Assembly (NCBI GenBank): GCA_035623255.1
Contig: DASPTU010000098.1
Location: forward strand, 16,035 to 80,034
Length of the DNA stretch: 64,000 bases
Reading direction: 5' to 3'
Source: JAFAGX01 sp035623255
GTDB lineage: Bacteria; Acidobacteriota; Terriglobia; Terriglobales; Acidobacteriaceae
A program made the translations under genes and the position numbers. This document shows, piece by piece, positions 26,348 to 36,039 of this stretch; within the stretch, counting starts at the first letter, position 1; each line of letters begins with the position of its first letter. Below the pieces are notes generated by a model. It saw only the letters and a program-made list of their open reading frames with translations. It was not told the DNA's origin and made no database searches.

Positions 26348-26914
26348 ATGAATGGCTTCCAGATTTGTAAATACCTGTGGGCTGGTGTCTATGCTTTGTG
26401 GCTGGTGTGGGCTTTACGGACAAAGCCCGCCCGAATCAAAGAGACCATCATTTCCCGACTGTCTCACGTCCTGCCTGTCGTCGCGGCCTTCATCCTGATG
26501 TTCACACGGTACGCCGGTAACAGCTGGTTGTGGGCACAAGTTTTTCCCGACGAGTTGTGGGTTAATCTACTCGGCATTCTGCTTACTTTTGCCGGCCTGG
26601 CTTTCGCCTTTTGGGCCAGGGTTCGCCTCGGTGGAAATTGGAGCAGTTCGGTCACAGTGAAAGTCGGACATGAGTTAGTTCGCACCGGTCCCTATCGTTG
26701 GGTGCGCCATCCAATTTACTCGGGATTGGTCTTGGCAATGTCAGGAACAGCCATGGCCAACGGTGAAGTACGGGGTGTTATCGCCGTCGTTTTGGTATTT
26801 ATCGGGTTTACTATTAAGAGCCGGATCGAAGAACGAGCTATGATTGACACCTTTGGAGCGGAGTACGAAGATTACAGGCGAAGTACCGGAGGCATTCTTC
26901 CCAAATTGCATTAA
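26348..26914 (+). CDS. Isoprenylcysteine carboxyl methyltransferase (ICMT/Ste14) family membrane protein
   Basis: 188 residues with about four to five membrane helices. The C-terminal half carries the family signature GPYRWVRHPIYSGL followed by EERAMIDTFGAEYEDYRRS, the SAM- and membrane-proximal core of ICMT/phospholipid methyltransferase proteins. Eukaryotic ICMT methylates prenylated C-terminal Cys; bacterial members include MamO-type, NnrU-like and isoprenoid or lipid methyltransferases, mostly of unknown substrate. Its stop is 3 bases before the CPBP protease start, so the pair is an operon. Confidence 0.85.
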   Translation: MNGFQICKYLWAGVYALWLVWALRTKPARIKETIISRLSHVLPVVAAFILMFTRYAGNSWLWAQVFPDELWVNLLGILLTFAGLAFAFWARVRLGGNWSSSVTVKVGHELVRTGPYRWVRHPIYSGLVLAMSGTAMANGEVRGVIAVVLVFIGFTIKSRIEERAMIDTFGAEYEDYRRSTGGILPKLH

Positions 26915-26917
26915 CCG

Positions 26918-27631
26918 ATGAATTCCCCAGGCACGCAGGCAGTAGTTGATCCGAGCTATCGCACCATCGCCCCGGCGTGGCACACCGTCGTCGTGTTAAT
27001 GGTTCTGCTGGGTCTTTCATTGGCCGGCGCTCGTTCGCAGAGCCTACCGTTTGCGGGCACTTACGGGCGCGCCCCCGGATACATCCTGGTGATGGTCGTT
27101 GAATGGGCAATGGTTGCATTCATCGGCTATGGCATTAGCCGCCGCGGCTTTCGCCTGCCTGATCTCATCGGTGGAGATTGGGCGCGCGCGGTTGCCGTTC
27201 TGCGCGATTTCGGAATCGCGATTGGATTTCTCATCATCTCCAGCGTGGTGTTAAACGGGCTGGGTCACTTGCTGAAAGCCGTTCCCAATCAGGCAATCCG
27301 CAACGCGCTTCCAAGCGGGCCTCTGGAAGTCGTTCTTTGGTTATTGCTTTCACTGACCGCCGGGTTCTGCGAGGAAACGATTTTTCGGGGGTATTTCCAA
27401 CGCCAATTTTCTGCTTGGACGCGGTCAGCTGCCGGTGGAATCGTGCTGCAAGGGATTGCTTTTGGTGCTGGGCATGGATATCAAGGCTGGAAATACATGT
27501 TGGTCATTACCGTGTTTGGCACCATGTTCGGGTTGCTCGCGAAGTGGCGCCGGAGCTTGCGTCCTGGCATGCTCGCCCATGCATTGCAGGATGGAGTTGG
27601 CGGTCTTTTCGCTCGACATTTCCTGCGCTGA
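26918..27631 (+). CDS. CPBP family intramembrane glutamic protease (Rce1/Abi-like)
   Basis: 237 residues, multi-span. The CPBP catalytic motifs are present: EETIFRGYF (EExxxR) near 149, a following FGAGHGYQG (FxxxH) and a third HALQDGVGG helix. The family includes the eukaryotic CAAX endopeptidase Rce1 and bacterial bacteriocin-immunity and regulatory proteases. It is read directly after the ICMT-like gene, so a joint role in maturing a lipid-modified or membrane peptide is possible but unproven. Convergent with the HDAC-family gene. Confidence 0.88.
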   Translation: MNSPGTQAVVDPSYRTIAPAWHTVVVLMVLLGLSLAGARSQSLPFAGTYGRAPGYILVMVVEWAMVAFIGYGISRRGFRLPDLIGGDWARAVAVLRDFGIAIGFLIISSVVLNGLGHLLKAVPNQAIRNALPSGPLEVVLWLLLSLTAGFCEETIFRGYFQRQFSAWTRSAAGGIVLQGIAFGAGHGYQGWKYMLVITVFGTMFGLLAKWRRSLRPGMLAHALQDGVGGLFARHFLR

Positions 27632-27680
27632 TTAACTTTGGGTTGGTCGGGCCTCCCCGCAAACGTCGCCAGCGCAAACT

Positions 27681-28688
27681 TTAGATCGTTCCGGAATCTC
27701 CGCCGTAGACCTGTTTAGCCGCTATCACGGTATTGCAGTGGATTGTTACCGTATCTTCTACTTTTCTCGCGTAGCCTCCGGCAAAGGTCACCATCACCGG
27801 GATGTCGCGTGCGCGGGCAACACGGAAGACGAGTTCATCCCGGCGCTTCAAGCCTTCGATAGTTAGCGACAGACCGCCGAGTTGATCCTCCCGATATGGA
27901 TCGGCGCCAGCAATGTAGCAGATCAGCTCCGGCTCGAACTGCCTTAGCCCCGAGCTTAACGCGTTGTCCAGCCAGGCAAGATAGTCTTCATCGCCGATCT
28001 CATCCGGCAGGTCTACATCAATCGAGGAGGGTGGCTTCCACATCGGATAATTGTTTTCCTGATGCAGTGAAATGGTGAACACGTCGCCGGCGTGCGCATT
28101 GCGAACTTTCGTGACGACCGACTGGGCAAGCGTTGAGGCTCCTGTTGAGGGCAGGGGGGCGGCTGGAACGCGAACTCCGGCGAAGATGGCAGCTGTTCCG
28201 TTCCCGTGGTGAACGTCACAGTCTACCGTCATCGCTCTTTCAATCTTGTCGTCGCGCTGCATTCGTCGAATGGCCACCGCTACGTCGTGAATCATGCAAA
28301 AGCCTTCTCCGTGATCTGGAAACGCATGATGGAATCCGCCGCCGATATTGAACGCGATGCGGTCCTTCAACGCGAACTCTGCCGCCAGAATCGATCCGCC
28401 AGCCGCAAGCCAGAATGCACGCACGAGTTCGGGCGAGTAGGGAATCTCCATCTGCAGTTCTTCGTGGGCGGTGAGGGTTCCGGTTTTTAACTTTCCCACG
28501 TACTGGGGCGTGTGAACCAGAAGGATGTCCTGATCAGATGCAGGCCGTGGTGTGACGATATCGTCAGTCGCGGCGACGGCGGTTTGGATGAGCCGTTTGT
28601 GGATTCGCTGGTACTTTTCCGCCGGGAATACATGTGCCCCTATAGGCAAATAGTAGTCATCACTGTAAACAAGCTTGAAGGGGAGCAT
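27681..28688 (-). CDS. Histone deacetylase family (AcuC-like) amidohydrolase
   Basis: 335 residues, one arginase/deacetylase-fold domain. Zinc and catalytic motifs are visible: the HHAFPDHGEGFCMIHD segment (catalytic His region), VDCDVHHGNGTAAIF (Asp and His zinc ligands), and AGADPYREDQLGGL (second zinc Asp and substrate loop). Bacterial members deacetylate acetyl-lysine, acetylpolyamines or act with acetoin/acetyl-CoA synthetase control; the sequence does not choose among these. No acetyltransferase or acs gene lies nearby. Starts MLPFKLVYSDDYYLPIG, a typical opening. Confidence 0.9.
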   Translation of the reverse strand: MLPFKLVYSDDYYLPIGAHVFPAEKYQRIHKRLIQTAVAATDDIVTPRPASDQDILLVHTPQYVGKLKTGTLTAHEELQMEIPYSPELVRAFWLAAGGSILAAEFALKDRIAFNIGGGFHHAFPDHGEGFCMIHDVAVAIRRMQRDDKIERAMTVDCDVHHGNGTAAIFAGVRVPAAPLPSTGASTLAQSVVTKVRNAHAGDVFTISLHQENNYPMWKPPSSIDVDLPDEIGDEDYLAWLDNALSSGLRQFEPELICYIAGADPYREDQLGGLSLTIEGLKRRDELVFRVARARDIPVMVTFAGGYARKVEDTVTIHCNTVIAAKQVYGGDSGTI

Positions 28689-28751
28689 GGTGAATCGCCA
28701 CGGCTGGTCTTTATCATACGCGCTCGGAACGGAGAGCGCGTTACCAGGAAA

Positions 28752-29912
28752 TTACTGCTCGACAGAAGCCGCGGTTGACTTCACATCCGTGTTCTCGGCG
28801 AAGCACCAATGCACAAACTGATCGGTGTAACTGGAAACGACAGAGGGCGGAATGTCGTTTTCCCTGAGCTCCTTGAATTCGAAACGAATCGCGCCCAGCG
28901 GCTCTGATGACGGATTAACCGTGCCCAACAGGTACCCATATACGTTCGTCTTCGCCACGCGCCCTAGGTCGGTTCCGGGCAGCGCATAACGATGGGCACC
29001 AGCAGTTCCGTCAATCCATCCGGGTAAGACGCCTCCATTGCTGCGCCAGTACGGCGTATTGAAGATGTCTTCCATGTAGTAATGGGAATGGCTTGCCAGA
29101 ACATAAACTTTCTTGTGAGCGTCGTTCTGCAGCCTCAAGAGCGCCTGGTATACCTGCTTCCCACTTTCCTCGCCACGCGCCGATTCATTCATACTATGGC
29201 CTTGAGACATGCTGTAGGGAAGCGCTTTGTGCATGCCGACGACGACCGTTCGAATTGCGTCGTCCTGGGTGGCGTTCGCCATGCGATCTTTAAACCACTT
29301 CACCTGATCGTCATCGAACTGGTCGTCGGTGGCATTGTCGAGATAAATAAAGTCGACGCCGTCTGCAATCCAGTGAAAGTAGGTCCGTAGAGGCCCTTCC
29401 ACCGCGCCGAGTTTCGCATCCTTCTCGCGCTGCTCACGCAATTCCTTACGATCGAGGAGATCAGCAAATTGAGTGATGAATTGCTCGCGCGTTTTCAATC
29501 CTGGCACCGTCTCATGGTTACCAATGCCGAGAAAGAACGGAATGCTAAAAGCAGCAACCTGGTTCTTTGTGAAGTCGACCCAGGCCGAGCGTTCGTAGCT
29601 GCTAATCGTCAGATGTTGCCCCTTCACCCTGTAAGACTGCAGCATGTCCTCATCAAAGTCATAGATTGCTCGCAGATCCCCCAGATGCCAGTAGAAACGG
29701 GCGCCTTCTTTCGCGGCGCTCCTGGCTATCGCGGGCATGACAACATCTCCGCAGTTTCGCGAGTCGCCAGCTACTGCGAAATGCCAAGTTTGCTGCGTAG
29801 ATTCTGCACGGTGCTGAGTTATGGCGTGAGAAGACGAAGTGGTCTGTCCAGACAAAAATGCGGCGACAAGAATTAAGCAGACGAGGGCAAAGTGCCTAGT
29901 GCCAGTTTGCAT
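28752..29912 (-). CDS. Secreted metallophosphoesterase
   Basis: 386 residues from the ATG at 29912, chosen because it places a signal peptide (HFALVCLILVAAFLSG) at the N-terminus and follows AGGAG; an ATG at 29969 would lie inside the pump gene. The calcineurin-like motifs are AVAGDSRNCGD, YWHLGDLRAIYD, GIGNHETVPG, VVGMHKALP and ASHSHYYMED, giving the two-metal site. Periplasmic or surface phosphoesterase; substrate unknown. The start is 8 bases past the stop of the RND pump gene, so it is probably the last gene of that operon. Confidence 0.85.
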   Translation of the reverse strand: MQTGTRHFALVCLILVAAFLSGQTTSSSHAITQHRAESTQQTWHFAVAGDSRNCGDVVMPAIARSAAKEGARFYWHLGDLRAIYDFDEDMLQSYRVKGQHLTISSYERSAWVDFTKNQVAAFSIPFFLGIGNHETVPGLKTREQFITQFADLLDRKELREQREKDAKLGAVEGPLRTYFHWIADGVDFIYLDNATDDQFDDDQVKWFKDRMANATQDDAIRTVVVGMHKALPYSMSQGHSMNESARGEESGKQVYQALLRLQNDAHKKVYVLASHSHYYMEDIFNTPYWRSNGGVLPGWIDGTAGAHRYALPGTDLGRVAKTNVYGYLLGTVNPSSEPLGAIRFEFKELRENDIPPSVVSSYTDQFVHWCFAENTDVKSTAASVEQ

Positions 29913-29919
29913 CGAAGGT

Positions 29920-32900
29920 TTATGCTCCTGAAGGTTCTTCACGGACTGCCCGGCCAACTCGGACTCCACGAGCCTCGCGCCAGCCCTCCACGATCAGGTA
30001 GAGCACAGGAATGAAGAACAGGTTAAGCAGGGTCGACATGATCATCCCGCCGAAGACGGTAGTGCCGACCGAGTGGCGGCCTTCCTGGCCCGCCCCATGC
30101 GCGACCATCAGCGGCAAGACGCCCAGTATGAATGCGAAGGAGGTCATCAAAATGGGACGCAGGCGAATGCGCGCCGCTTCAATCGTGGCTTCCACCAGCG
30201 GCATGCCACGCTCGCGCAATTGCTCGGCGAATTCGACAATCAGAATGGCGTTCTTGCTGGCCAGACCCACCAGCATGACCAGACCGATCTGACAATAGAC
30301 GTCATTCTGCAACCCACGCAAGGATTGCGCCAGCAGCGCGCCCAACATCGCCATGGGGACCGCGAGCAGCACGATGAATGGCAGAACGAAGCTTTCATAT
30401 TGCGCCGAGAGCGTCAGATAAACCACCAAAACTCCCAGCGCGAACAGAATCATTGTGGTGCGGCCGGACGCGAGCTCCTCCAGCGAAATGCCGGTCCATT
30501 CATAGGTGAAGCCCTGGGGCATTACTTTCTTGCTCAGATTCTCCATTGCGGCAATTGCCTGGCCGGAACTGAACCCCGGCCCTGCCGAGCCATCAATCTC
30601 TGCCGAACGAAAAAGGTTGTAATGATTGATGACTTGGGGTGCGGCGCTTTGCGAGATCGTGACCAGATTGTCTAGCGGAATCATGCCGCCGATGTCAGAG
30701 CGTACGTAATACTGCTGTATATCCTTGGGCTGCGAACGGAACTGCTGGTCGGCCTGGACATAAACACGGTAAGAGCGGTTATTGAAGTTGAAATCGTTCA
30801 CGTACGCCGAACCCATGTACACACCCAGCGCATCTGTCACCTGCTGCAAAGGAACGTGCAAGCTCTTTGCCTTCTCGCGGTCGATCGTAACTACGAACTG
30901 AGGATCGTTAGCCGTGTAGGTGCTGAAAAGGCCGGCAAGTTCCTTTTGGCCCGATCCCTGCCGAACCATGTCTTGCACGACGCTGGCCAATTCCTGCAGG
31001 GTATGCGCCCCCTGGTCCTGAACTTCGAATTGAAAACCACCTAAGGCACCGAGACCTTCCACCGCCGGAGGAAGGAAGGGCAGGACAATCGCACCCGAGA
31101 CGCCAAACAACTTTCCCCGAAGCCGGTTCACAACTGCGTTGGCAGAATGCTCAGGACCTTTGCGCCGTGAATAGTCCTTGAGCCCCGCGTACACCACGCC
31201 CTGGTTGGCGGCTGCACCGGATACACCCGAGCCGGCAATGGCAAACACACTCTCCATATCCAAGTCGCTCTGCATAATGTTGGCCACCTGTTCCACGATG
31301 CTTCTTGTATATTGCGTTGACGCAGCTGGCGGTGCCTGCACCGCCACAATCAGCCAACCTTGATCCTCATCGGGCACAAAGGCTTTTGGCACGCGCTGAA
31401 AGATGAAGTAGGTGAGGCTCAAGCCGGTCAGGAACAAAACGACTGCAACCAGGCGGAAGCGCAAGAACAGGGTCAGTGATTTTCGGTATCCGTTTGTGAC
31501 TGCGGCGATGATCTTATCGACCTCGCGAAATAACCAAATCTTTTCACCGTGTCCCCGGCCGAGAAGGAGTGCGGATAGTGCAGGACTCAGGGTCAAAGCG
31601 TTAAACGCGGAGATGGAAATCGAAAAAGCAATTGTGAGGGCGAATTGGCGGAACAAAATCCCGGTGGTGCCCGGGAAAAATGCTACAGGCACGAACACTG
31701 CGACCAGCACCAGAGAGGTGGCAATAACCGCGCCAGTTACCTCTTTCATGGCTGCCGCCGTCGCCTTATGCGGGCTATGTTCGCCTTCCTGGATGTGGCG
31801 TTCGATGTTTTCAATCACGACGATGGCATCATCCACGACCAAGCCGGTAGCCAGCGTGATGCCGAACAAGGTCAGCGTATTAATTGAGAAATTCAGCAGC
31901 TTTACAAATGCGAACGTACCCACCAACGAGACCGGGATCGTCACCGACGGAATAATTGTGCTCCGCCAGTCTTCAAGGAAGAGGAAGATCACTAAAATGA
32001 CAAGCGCGATGGCCTCAATCAACGTGCTCAGGACGTCCTTGATGGATTCGCTGACCGCATCCGTGGTGTCGAATGCATTCTCATAAATCATGCCGGGCGG
32101 AAAACGTTTCGACAGCCTCTTCAATTCCGCCAGTGCCTGCCGGTCCACGTCGATCGCGTTAGCCGTGGATAGCTGGGTCACCGCAACACCGACCGAATCG
32201 TGCCCGTTGTAGATCAGGTCATTGCCGTAATCCTCGGCTCCCAACTCAGCGCGGCCGACATCACGCAGGCGTACCAGCGTGCCGTCCGCGTTGGTTTTTA
32301 GGATAATGTCCTCAAACTGAGCGGGCTCACTGAGGCGTCCAATGGCGCGCACGCTGATCTGAAATTGCTGACCAACCTTAACGGGAGGCTGGCCGACTTG
32401 CCCGGCAGCTACCTCGACATTTTGTTCCTGAAGGGCATTGACAACATCGGTTGCGGTCAGGCCGCGACTCGCCATGCGAACAGGATCGAGCCAGAGGCGC
32501 ATAGAGTATTTACGCTCGCCGAACACAAAGACATCCGCCACTCCCGGCACACGCTTCAACGTGTCTCGCACATAAACGTCGAGATAATTGCTCATGAACA
32601 GCGGGCTGTAGCGGCTGTCAGGTGAATAAACCGCTGCTCCGAAGACGAAGTTCTGCGATGACTTGGCGACCGTCACGCCAGTGGTTTTGACCGCGGCAGG
32701 CAACCGGCCTTGCGCTGTGTTCACACGGTTCTGGATATCCACGGCGGCCAAGTCAGGATCACGATTCAGCTCGAAAGTTGCCGTAATTGAGCTAGTGCCA
32801 TCGTTTCCACTGGTGGATGTGACGTACTTCATTCCCTGCGCGCCATTGATCTGTTGTTCAAGGGGAATTGTGACGGCTGACTCGACGGTTTGGGCGCTCG

Positions 32901-33057
32901 CGCCGATGTATGAACTCGAAACCGAAACCTGCGGCGGCGCAAGGCTGGGGAATTGCGCAATAGGCAAAGTTGGGATTGCGACCGCACCCGCCAGGATGAT
33001 TAGTAGAGCGCAAACGGTGGCAAACACCGGACGATTTATGAAGAAGTTGACGAACAT
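29920..33057 (-). CDS. RND multidrug efflux inner-membrane transporter (AcrB/MexB, HAE1)
   Basis: 1045 residues, full length. Opening FINRPVFATVCALLIILAGA is canonical for HAE1 pumps. TM4 carries the proton-relay pair in GLVVDDAIVVIENIERH; the TM10 lysine appears in GLASKNAILIVEFAEQLRERG. Twelve membrane spans and two large periplasmic porter/docking loops fit. It exports amphiphilic drugs or lipids using proton motive force as a trimer with an adaptor and an outer-membrane channel. The adaptor is the preceding gene; no TolC-like channel is adjacent, so it must use one from elsewhere. Confidence 0.95.
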   Translation of the reverse strand: MFVNFFINRPVFATVCALLIILAGAVAIPTLPIAQFPSLAPPQVSVSSSYIGASAQTVESAVTIPLEQQINGAQGMKYVTSTSGNDGTSSITATFELNRDPDLAAVDIQNRVNTAQGRLPAAVKTTGVTVAKSSQNFVFGAAVYSPDSRYSPLFMSNYLDVYVRDTLKRVPGVADVFVFGERKYSMRLWLDPVRMASRGLTATDVVNALQEQNVEVAAGQVGQPPVKVGQQFQISVRAIGRLSEPAQFEDIILKTNADGTLVRLRDVGRAELGAEDYGNDLIYNGHDSVGVAVTQLSTANAIDVDRQALAELKRLSKRFPPGMIYENAFDTTDAVSESIKDVLSTLIEAIALVILVIFLFLEDWRSTIIPSVTIPVSLVGTFAFVKLLNFSINTLTLFGITLATGLVVDDAIVVIENIERHIQEGEHSPHKATAAAMKEVTGAVIATSLVLVAVFVPVAFFPGTTGILFRQFALTIAFSISISAFNALTLSPALSALLLGRGHGEKIWLFREVDKIIAAVTNGYRKSLTLFLRFRLVAVVLFLTGLSLTYFIFQRVPKAFVPDEDQGWLIVAVQAPPAASTQYTRSIVEQVANIMQSDLDMESVFAIAGSGVSGAAANQGVVYAGLKDYSRRKGPEHSANAVVNRLRGKLFGVSGAIVLPFLPPAVEGLGALGGFQFEVQDQGAHTLQELASVVQDMVRQGSGQKELAGLFSTYTANDPQFVVTIDREKAKSLHVPLQQVTDALGVYMGSAYVNDFNFNNRSYRVYVQADQQFRSQPKDIQQYYVRSDIGGMIPLDNLVTISQSAAPQVINHYNLFRSAEIDGSAGPGFSSGQAIAAMENLSKKVMPQGFTYEWTGISLEELASGRTTMILFALGVLVVYLTLSAQYESFVLPFIVLLAVPMAMLGALLAQSLRGLQNDVYCQIGLVMLVGLASKNAILIVEFAEQLRERGMPLVEATIEAARIRLRPILMTSFAFILGVLPLMVAHGAGQEGRHSVGTTVFGGMIMSTLLNLFFIPVLYLIVEGWREARGVRVGRAVREEPSGA

Positions 33058-33121
33058 GAGAAAAGCCGTTTCAAGTTTCGGTTAGTCGAAACCAGAAGCT
33101 CGAATCTTCAAACTGAGAAAA

Positions 33122-34237
33122 CTAACTCTGTGGCACTACGGGCGCGCCATCCACGAGGTACTGGGTCCCGGAGACAATCACCTTGTCGCCCGGCTTGATT
33201 CCATCCAGGACGACATAATCATTTCCGATCATCTCGCCCACCCGCAGAGGTTTCTGGTGCGCGACCAATCTTCCGTTCTCATCTTGTGCGACAAAAGCGA
33301 AGTAAAGTCCGCCAAGACGCGATACCGCTAATACGGGAACTACTGGTCCCTGATGCATCCCCCAAATCACGCGCGCGCGGATAAATTGCAAGTTGCGCAA
33401 CTTGTCTTCGTTGTTGGCAATCCGCGCTTTGATCAGCACTGTCTGCGTCGTGTTGTCGACCTGAGGCGAAATGAAGCTAAGCCGGCTGTCGGCGAGTACT
33501 TTGCCTTCGCCGTCTACGATATCAACCGGCATGTTCATTTTGAGCTGAGAAGATCGCTCGACGGGAACATAAACATAGGCCTCCAGGCTTCCCGGCTGAT
33601 CGACGGTAGTGAGGACCGTGCTGGTAGTAACGCGGTCGCCAACACGCACAGGAATGTCGCCCACAATGCCGCTGGTCGGAGCGCCCACCCGGTAGTAATG
33701 CAACTGGACCTGCTGTTCTTGCACCTGTGCATCAAGTGCCCGCAACTGGGCCTGCGCATTATCCAGCGTAGCCTTGGCCTGATCGAGGTCCTGTTTCGAA
33801 ACCACTCCGGCAGCCGCCAGTGCGCTGGTCCGGTTAAATTGTTCCTGGGCCCACTTAAGGTTGGCTTCCTGCGCGGCGCGGTTGTGCTCCTGACTATTTA
33901 CAGTCGCCTCTTGTTTTGTCGGATCAATTTCCATCAGAAGCGTGCCACGCGAGACGTGGTCGCCGGAATGAACCTGGATATCAATGATTTGGCCCTCAAC
34001 CTGAGGCATGATAATGGCCGAGTCGCGGGATTTCAGCGTTGCAACATATTCCGTGCTGTCACTGATAGGAACCGAACGCGCGGGTTCAATTTTGACCGGG
34101 ATGCTGGGCGGGCCTTGTGCAGCTTGAGCGTCCCTGGCGGAGCCCTGATTACACGCGGTACCTGCAGCCACAAGCAGCAGGACAGCCCAGATTTCGATGC
34201 GTAGCTGCGGGACTAATTGATATTTAAGCGTGTCCAC
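33122..34237 (-). CDS. RND periplasmic adaptor (membrane fusion protein, AcrA/MexA-like)
   Basis: 371 residues. Lipoprotein-type leader with VLLLVAAGTAC giving Cys near 29. Then the adaptor order: beta-barrel entry (VEPARSVPISDSTEYVATLKSRDSAIIMPQVEG), lipoyl half (GDHVSRGTLLMEID), a coiled-coil hairpin rich in Gln/Ala (about 105-165), second lipoyl half (GAPTSGIVGDIPVRVGDRV), beta barrel and membrane-proximal domain. It bridges the pump and outer-membrane channel. First gene of adaptor, pump, phosphoesterase; 64 bases separate it from the pump start. Confidence 0.93.
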   Translation of the reverse strand: MDTLKYQLVPQLRIEIWAVLLLVAAGTACNQGSARDAQAAQGPPSIPVKIEPARSVPISDSTEYVATLKSRDSAIIMPQVEGQIIDIQVHSGDHVSRGTLLMEIDPTKQEATVNSQEHNRAAQEANLKWAQEQFNRTSALAAAGVVSKQDLDQAKATLDNAQAQLRALDAQVQEQQVQLHYYRVGAPTSGIVGDIPVRVGDRVTTSTVLTTVDQPGSLEAYVYVPVERSSQLKMNMPVDIVDGEGKVLADSRLSFISPQVDNTTQTVLIKARIANNEDKLRNLQFIRARVIWGMHQGPVVPVLAVSRLGGLYFAFVAQDENGRLVAHQKPLRVGEMIGNDYVVLDGIKPGDKVIVSGTQYLVDGAPVVPQS

Positions 34238-34408
34238 TACGTGTGTTCCTGTCGTTTCTGTTGGTATCCGGTATGACCACGTGAATGTTCATTATCTCCT
34301 CGAACAAACCTAAAGGTCTATGACCGAGCGCCATTTTCCGGCTCGCACGCTTAGACTGCAAAAGACGCCGAAAGTTATCTACTGGAGTTCTGCTAAATTG
34401 TTGGTGCG

Positions 34409-35467
34409 ATGAAACCAATTCGCAGCTTTGCCAGCGACAACAACGCGGGCATTCATCCCAGGATTCTGCAGGCCATTGCCGCCGCCAATGTCGGACACGT
34501 AGTTGGCTACGGCGATGATCCCTACACCGAAGCCGCGGTAGCCAAGTTTAAACAGCAGTTCGGGGACGACATAGAAGTCTTTATCGCGTTCAATGGCACC
34601 GCCGCAAACTGTTTGGGGCTCAAGGCGCTGACTGAAAGCTTCCAGGCCGTGATCTGCGCCGAAGGCGCTCACATCTATACCGACGAATGTGCTGCCCCTG
34701 AGAAGTTTACAGGTTGCAAACTGATTCCACTGTCTGCGCCCGATGGCAAGCTAACGGTAGAGTCCGTTGGACATGCCTATCACGGAATCGGCGACCAGCA
34801 CCACGTCCAACCTCGGGTTATCTCCATCACCCAAGCGACAGAATTGGGAACAGTCTACAAGCCCAACGAGATTCGCGATCTGGCACATTTCGCGCACAAG
34901 CGCAGCATGTTTTTGCACATGGACGGGGCCCGAATTGCAAATGCCGCGGTTAGTTTAGGACTGACACTGCGCCAAGCCACGCGCGAACCAGGGGTCGATG
35001 TCCTGTCATTTGGCGGGACAAAGAATGGCGCCATGGGCGCCGAGGCTGTGATCTTTTTCGATAAGAAATTCGCTGCTGATTTCCTCTATGTGCGTAAGCA
35101 GGCCATGCAACTGGCTTCCAAGATGCGATTTATTTCTGCTCAGTTCGAAGCGTTGTTCACTGACGACCTTTGGAAAACAAATGCCGCCCATTCCAATCGC
35201 ATGGCGGCCTTGCTACGGGATGAGCTTTCAAAACTCCCTCAGGTTAAGATCATGCATCCGGTCGACGCCAACGGAGTCTTTGCTCGGATCCCGGCGCATG
35301 CCATTAGCAAAATCCAGGAGCGCTACTTTTTCTACGTCTGGAACGAGGAGCAATCGCTCGTGCGCTGGATGTGTTCGTTTGACACCACAGAAGAGGACGT
35401 AAAAGAATTTGCCCGATTTGTGGCGGCCTGCGTCGCCAATCGGGCTTCGACGACGAACCGGCAGTGA
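34409..35467 (+). CDS. ltaE: Low-specificity L-threonine aldolase
   Basis: 352 residues. Opening FASDNNAGIHPRILQAIAAAN is the family start. The fold-type I PLP site is SFGGTKNGAMGAEAV with Schiff-base Lys205, and the preceding HMDGARIANAAVSL carries the PLP-ring Asp. It cleaves L-threonine/allo-threonine to glycine and acetaldehyde. A beta-eliminating lyase fold relative is the only alternative. It diverges from the RND operon across about 170 bases and is followed closely by a small lipoprotein gene. Confidence 0.92.
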   Translation: MKPIRSFASDNNAGIHPRILQAIAAANVGHVVGYGDDPYTEAAVAKFKQQFGDDIEVFIAFNGTAANCLGLKALTESFQAVICAEGAHIYTDECAAPEKFTGCKLIPLSAPDGKLTVESVGHAYHGIGDQHHVQPRVISITQATELGTVYKPNEIRDLAHFAHKRSMFLHMDGARIANAAVSLGLTLRQATREPGVDVLSFGGTKNGAMGAEAVIFFDKKFAADFLYVRKQAMQLASKMRFISAQFEALFTDDLWKTNAAHSNRMAALLRDELSKLPQVKIMHPVDANGVFARIPAHAISKIQERYFFYVWNEEQSLVRWMCSFDTTEEDVKEFARFVAACVANRASTTNRQ

Positions 35468-35535
35468 TCTTGATTTTTCAGAATTCTTCGCATAAATTGG
35501 CGCTTCCGTTAGAGTTTGTTAGCGAGGGAGCAGTG

Positions 35536-36039
35536 ATGAGTCAGAAGTGGCTGGCGCTTGCTTGTTTGATTGCAACCGCAATCCTGCCCGGTTGCGGACA
35601 CGATCAGGAATTGGTATCCATTGATGTCGAGCCCAACACAGAAACCTTCGGGGCGTCGAACATACCCGTGAGCGCCGATGCCGGGGCGAGCGTCCAATTA
35701 AGAGCGCTGGGAACTTACATACACCCGCCGGTCACCAAGGACATAAGCGATCAGGTCACTTGGAGTTCGAACACTCCGCAAATGGTCACCGTCAACTCCA
35801 CTGGCTTAATCACCCCCACGGGTTTAGCTTGCGGCGGAACAATTATCTCGGCCACGGTGAAGACTAATAAGAGCGCTGGCGGAATTTCGTCGTCCGGGGC
35901 GATAGTGACGGGAACCATGACCGCCAACGTCACCTGCTTTACAGGCAGTCTTCGCAAGCCTGGAAAGGTCTTCAGTGCTGCCTTGGTGAGACCACAAACA
36001 GTCTTGAGAGTACTTCCGGCTAGTCCTTACTCGCGGTAA
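35536..36039 (+). CDS. Small lipoprotein with bacterial Ig-like (Big_2) domain
   Basis: 167 residues from the ATG at 35536, which follows GAGGGAG; the frame is open upstream to 35464 but without a leader. LACLIATAILPGC is a lipobox. The mature part reads as one bacterial Ig-like domain: ASVQLRALGTYIHPPVTKDISDQVTWSSNTPQMVTVNSTGLITPTGLACGGTIISATV (V-W-S-S-N...V-N/G-L-I pattern). Such domains mediate adhesion or surface display. It ends overlapping the convergent small basic protein gene by 13 bases. Confidence 0.75.
   Translation: MSQKWLALACLIATAILPGCGHDQELVSIDVEPNTETFGASNIPVSADAGASVQLRALGTYIHPPVTKDISDQVTWSSNTPQMVTVNSTGLITPTGLACGGTIISATVKTNKSAGGISSSGAIVTGTMTANVTCFTGSLRKPGKVFSAALVRPQTVLRVLPASPYSR

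Noticed and set aside
31412..32086. 224-codon plus-strand frame opposite the RND pump
   Set aside because: Antisense shadow of a fully conserved transporter.
33353..34204. 283-codon plus-strand frame opposite the RND adaptor
   Set aside because: Antisense to a clear membrane fusion protein with no own features.
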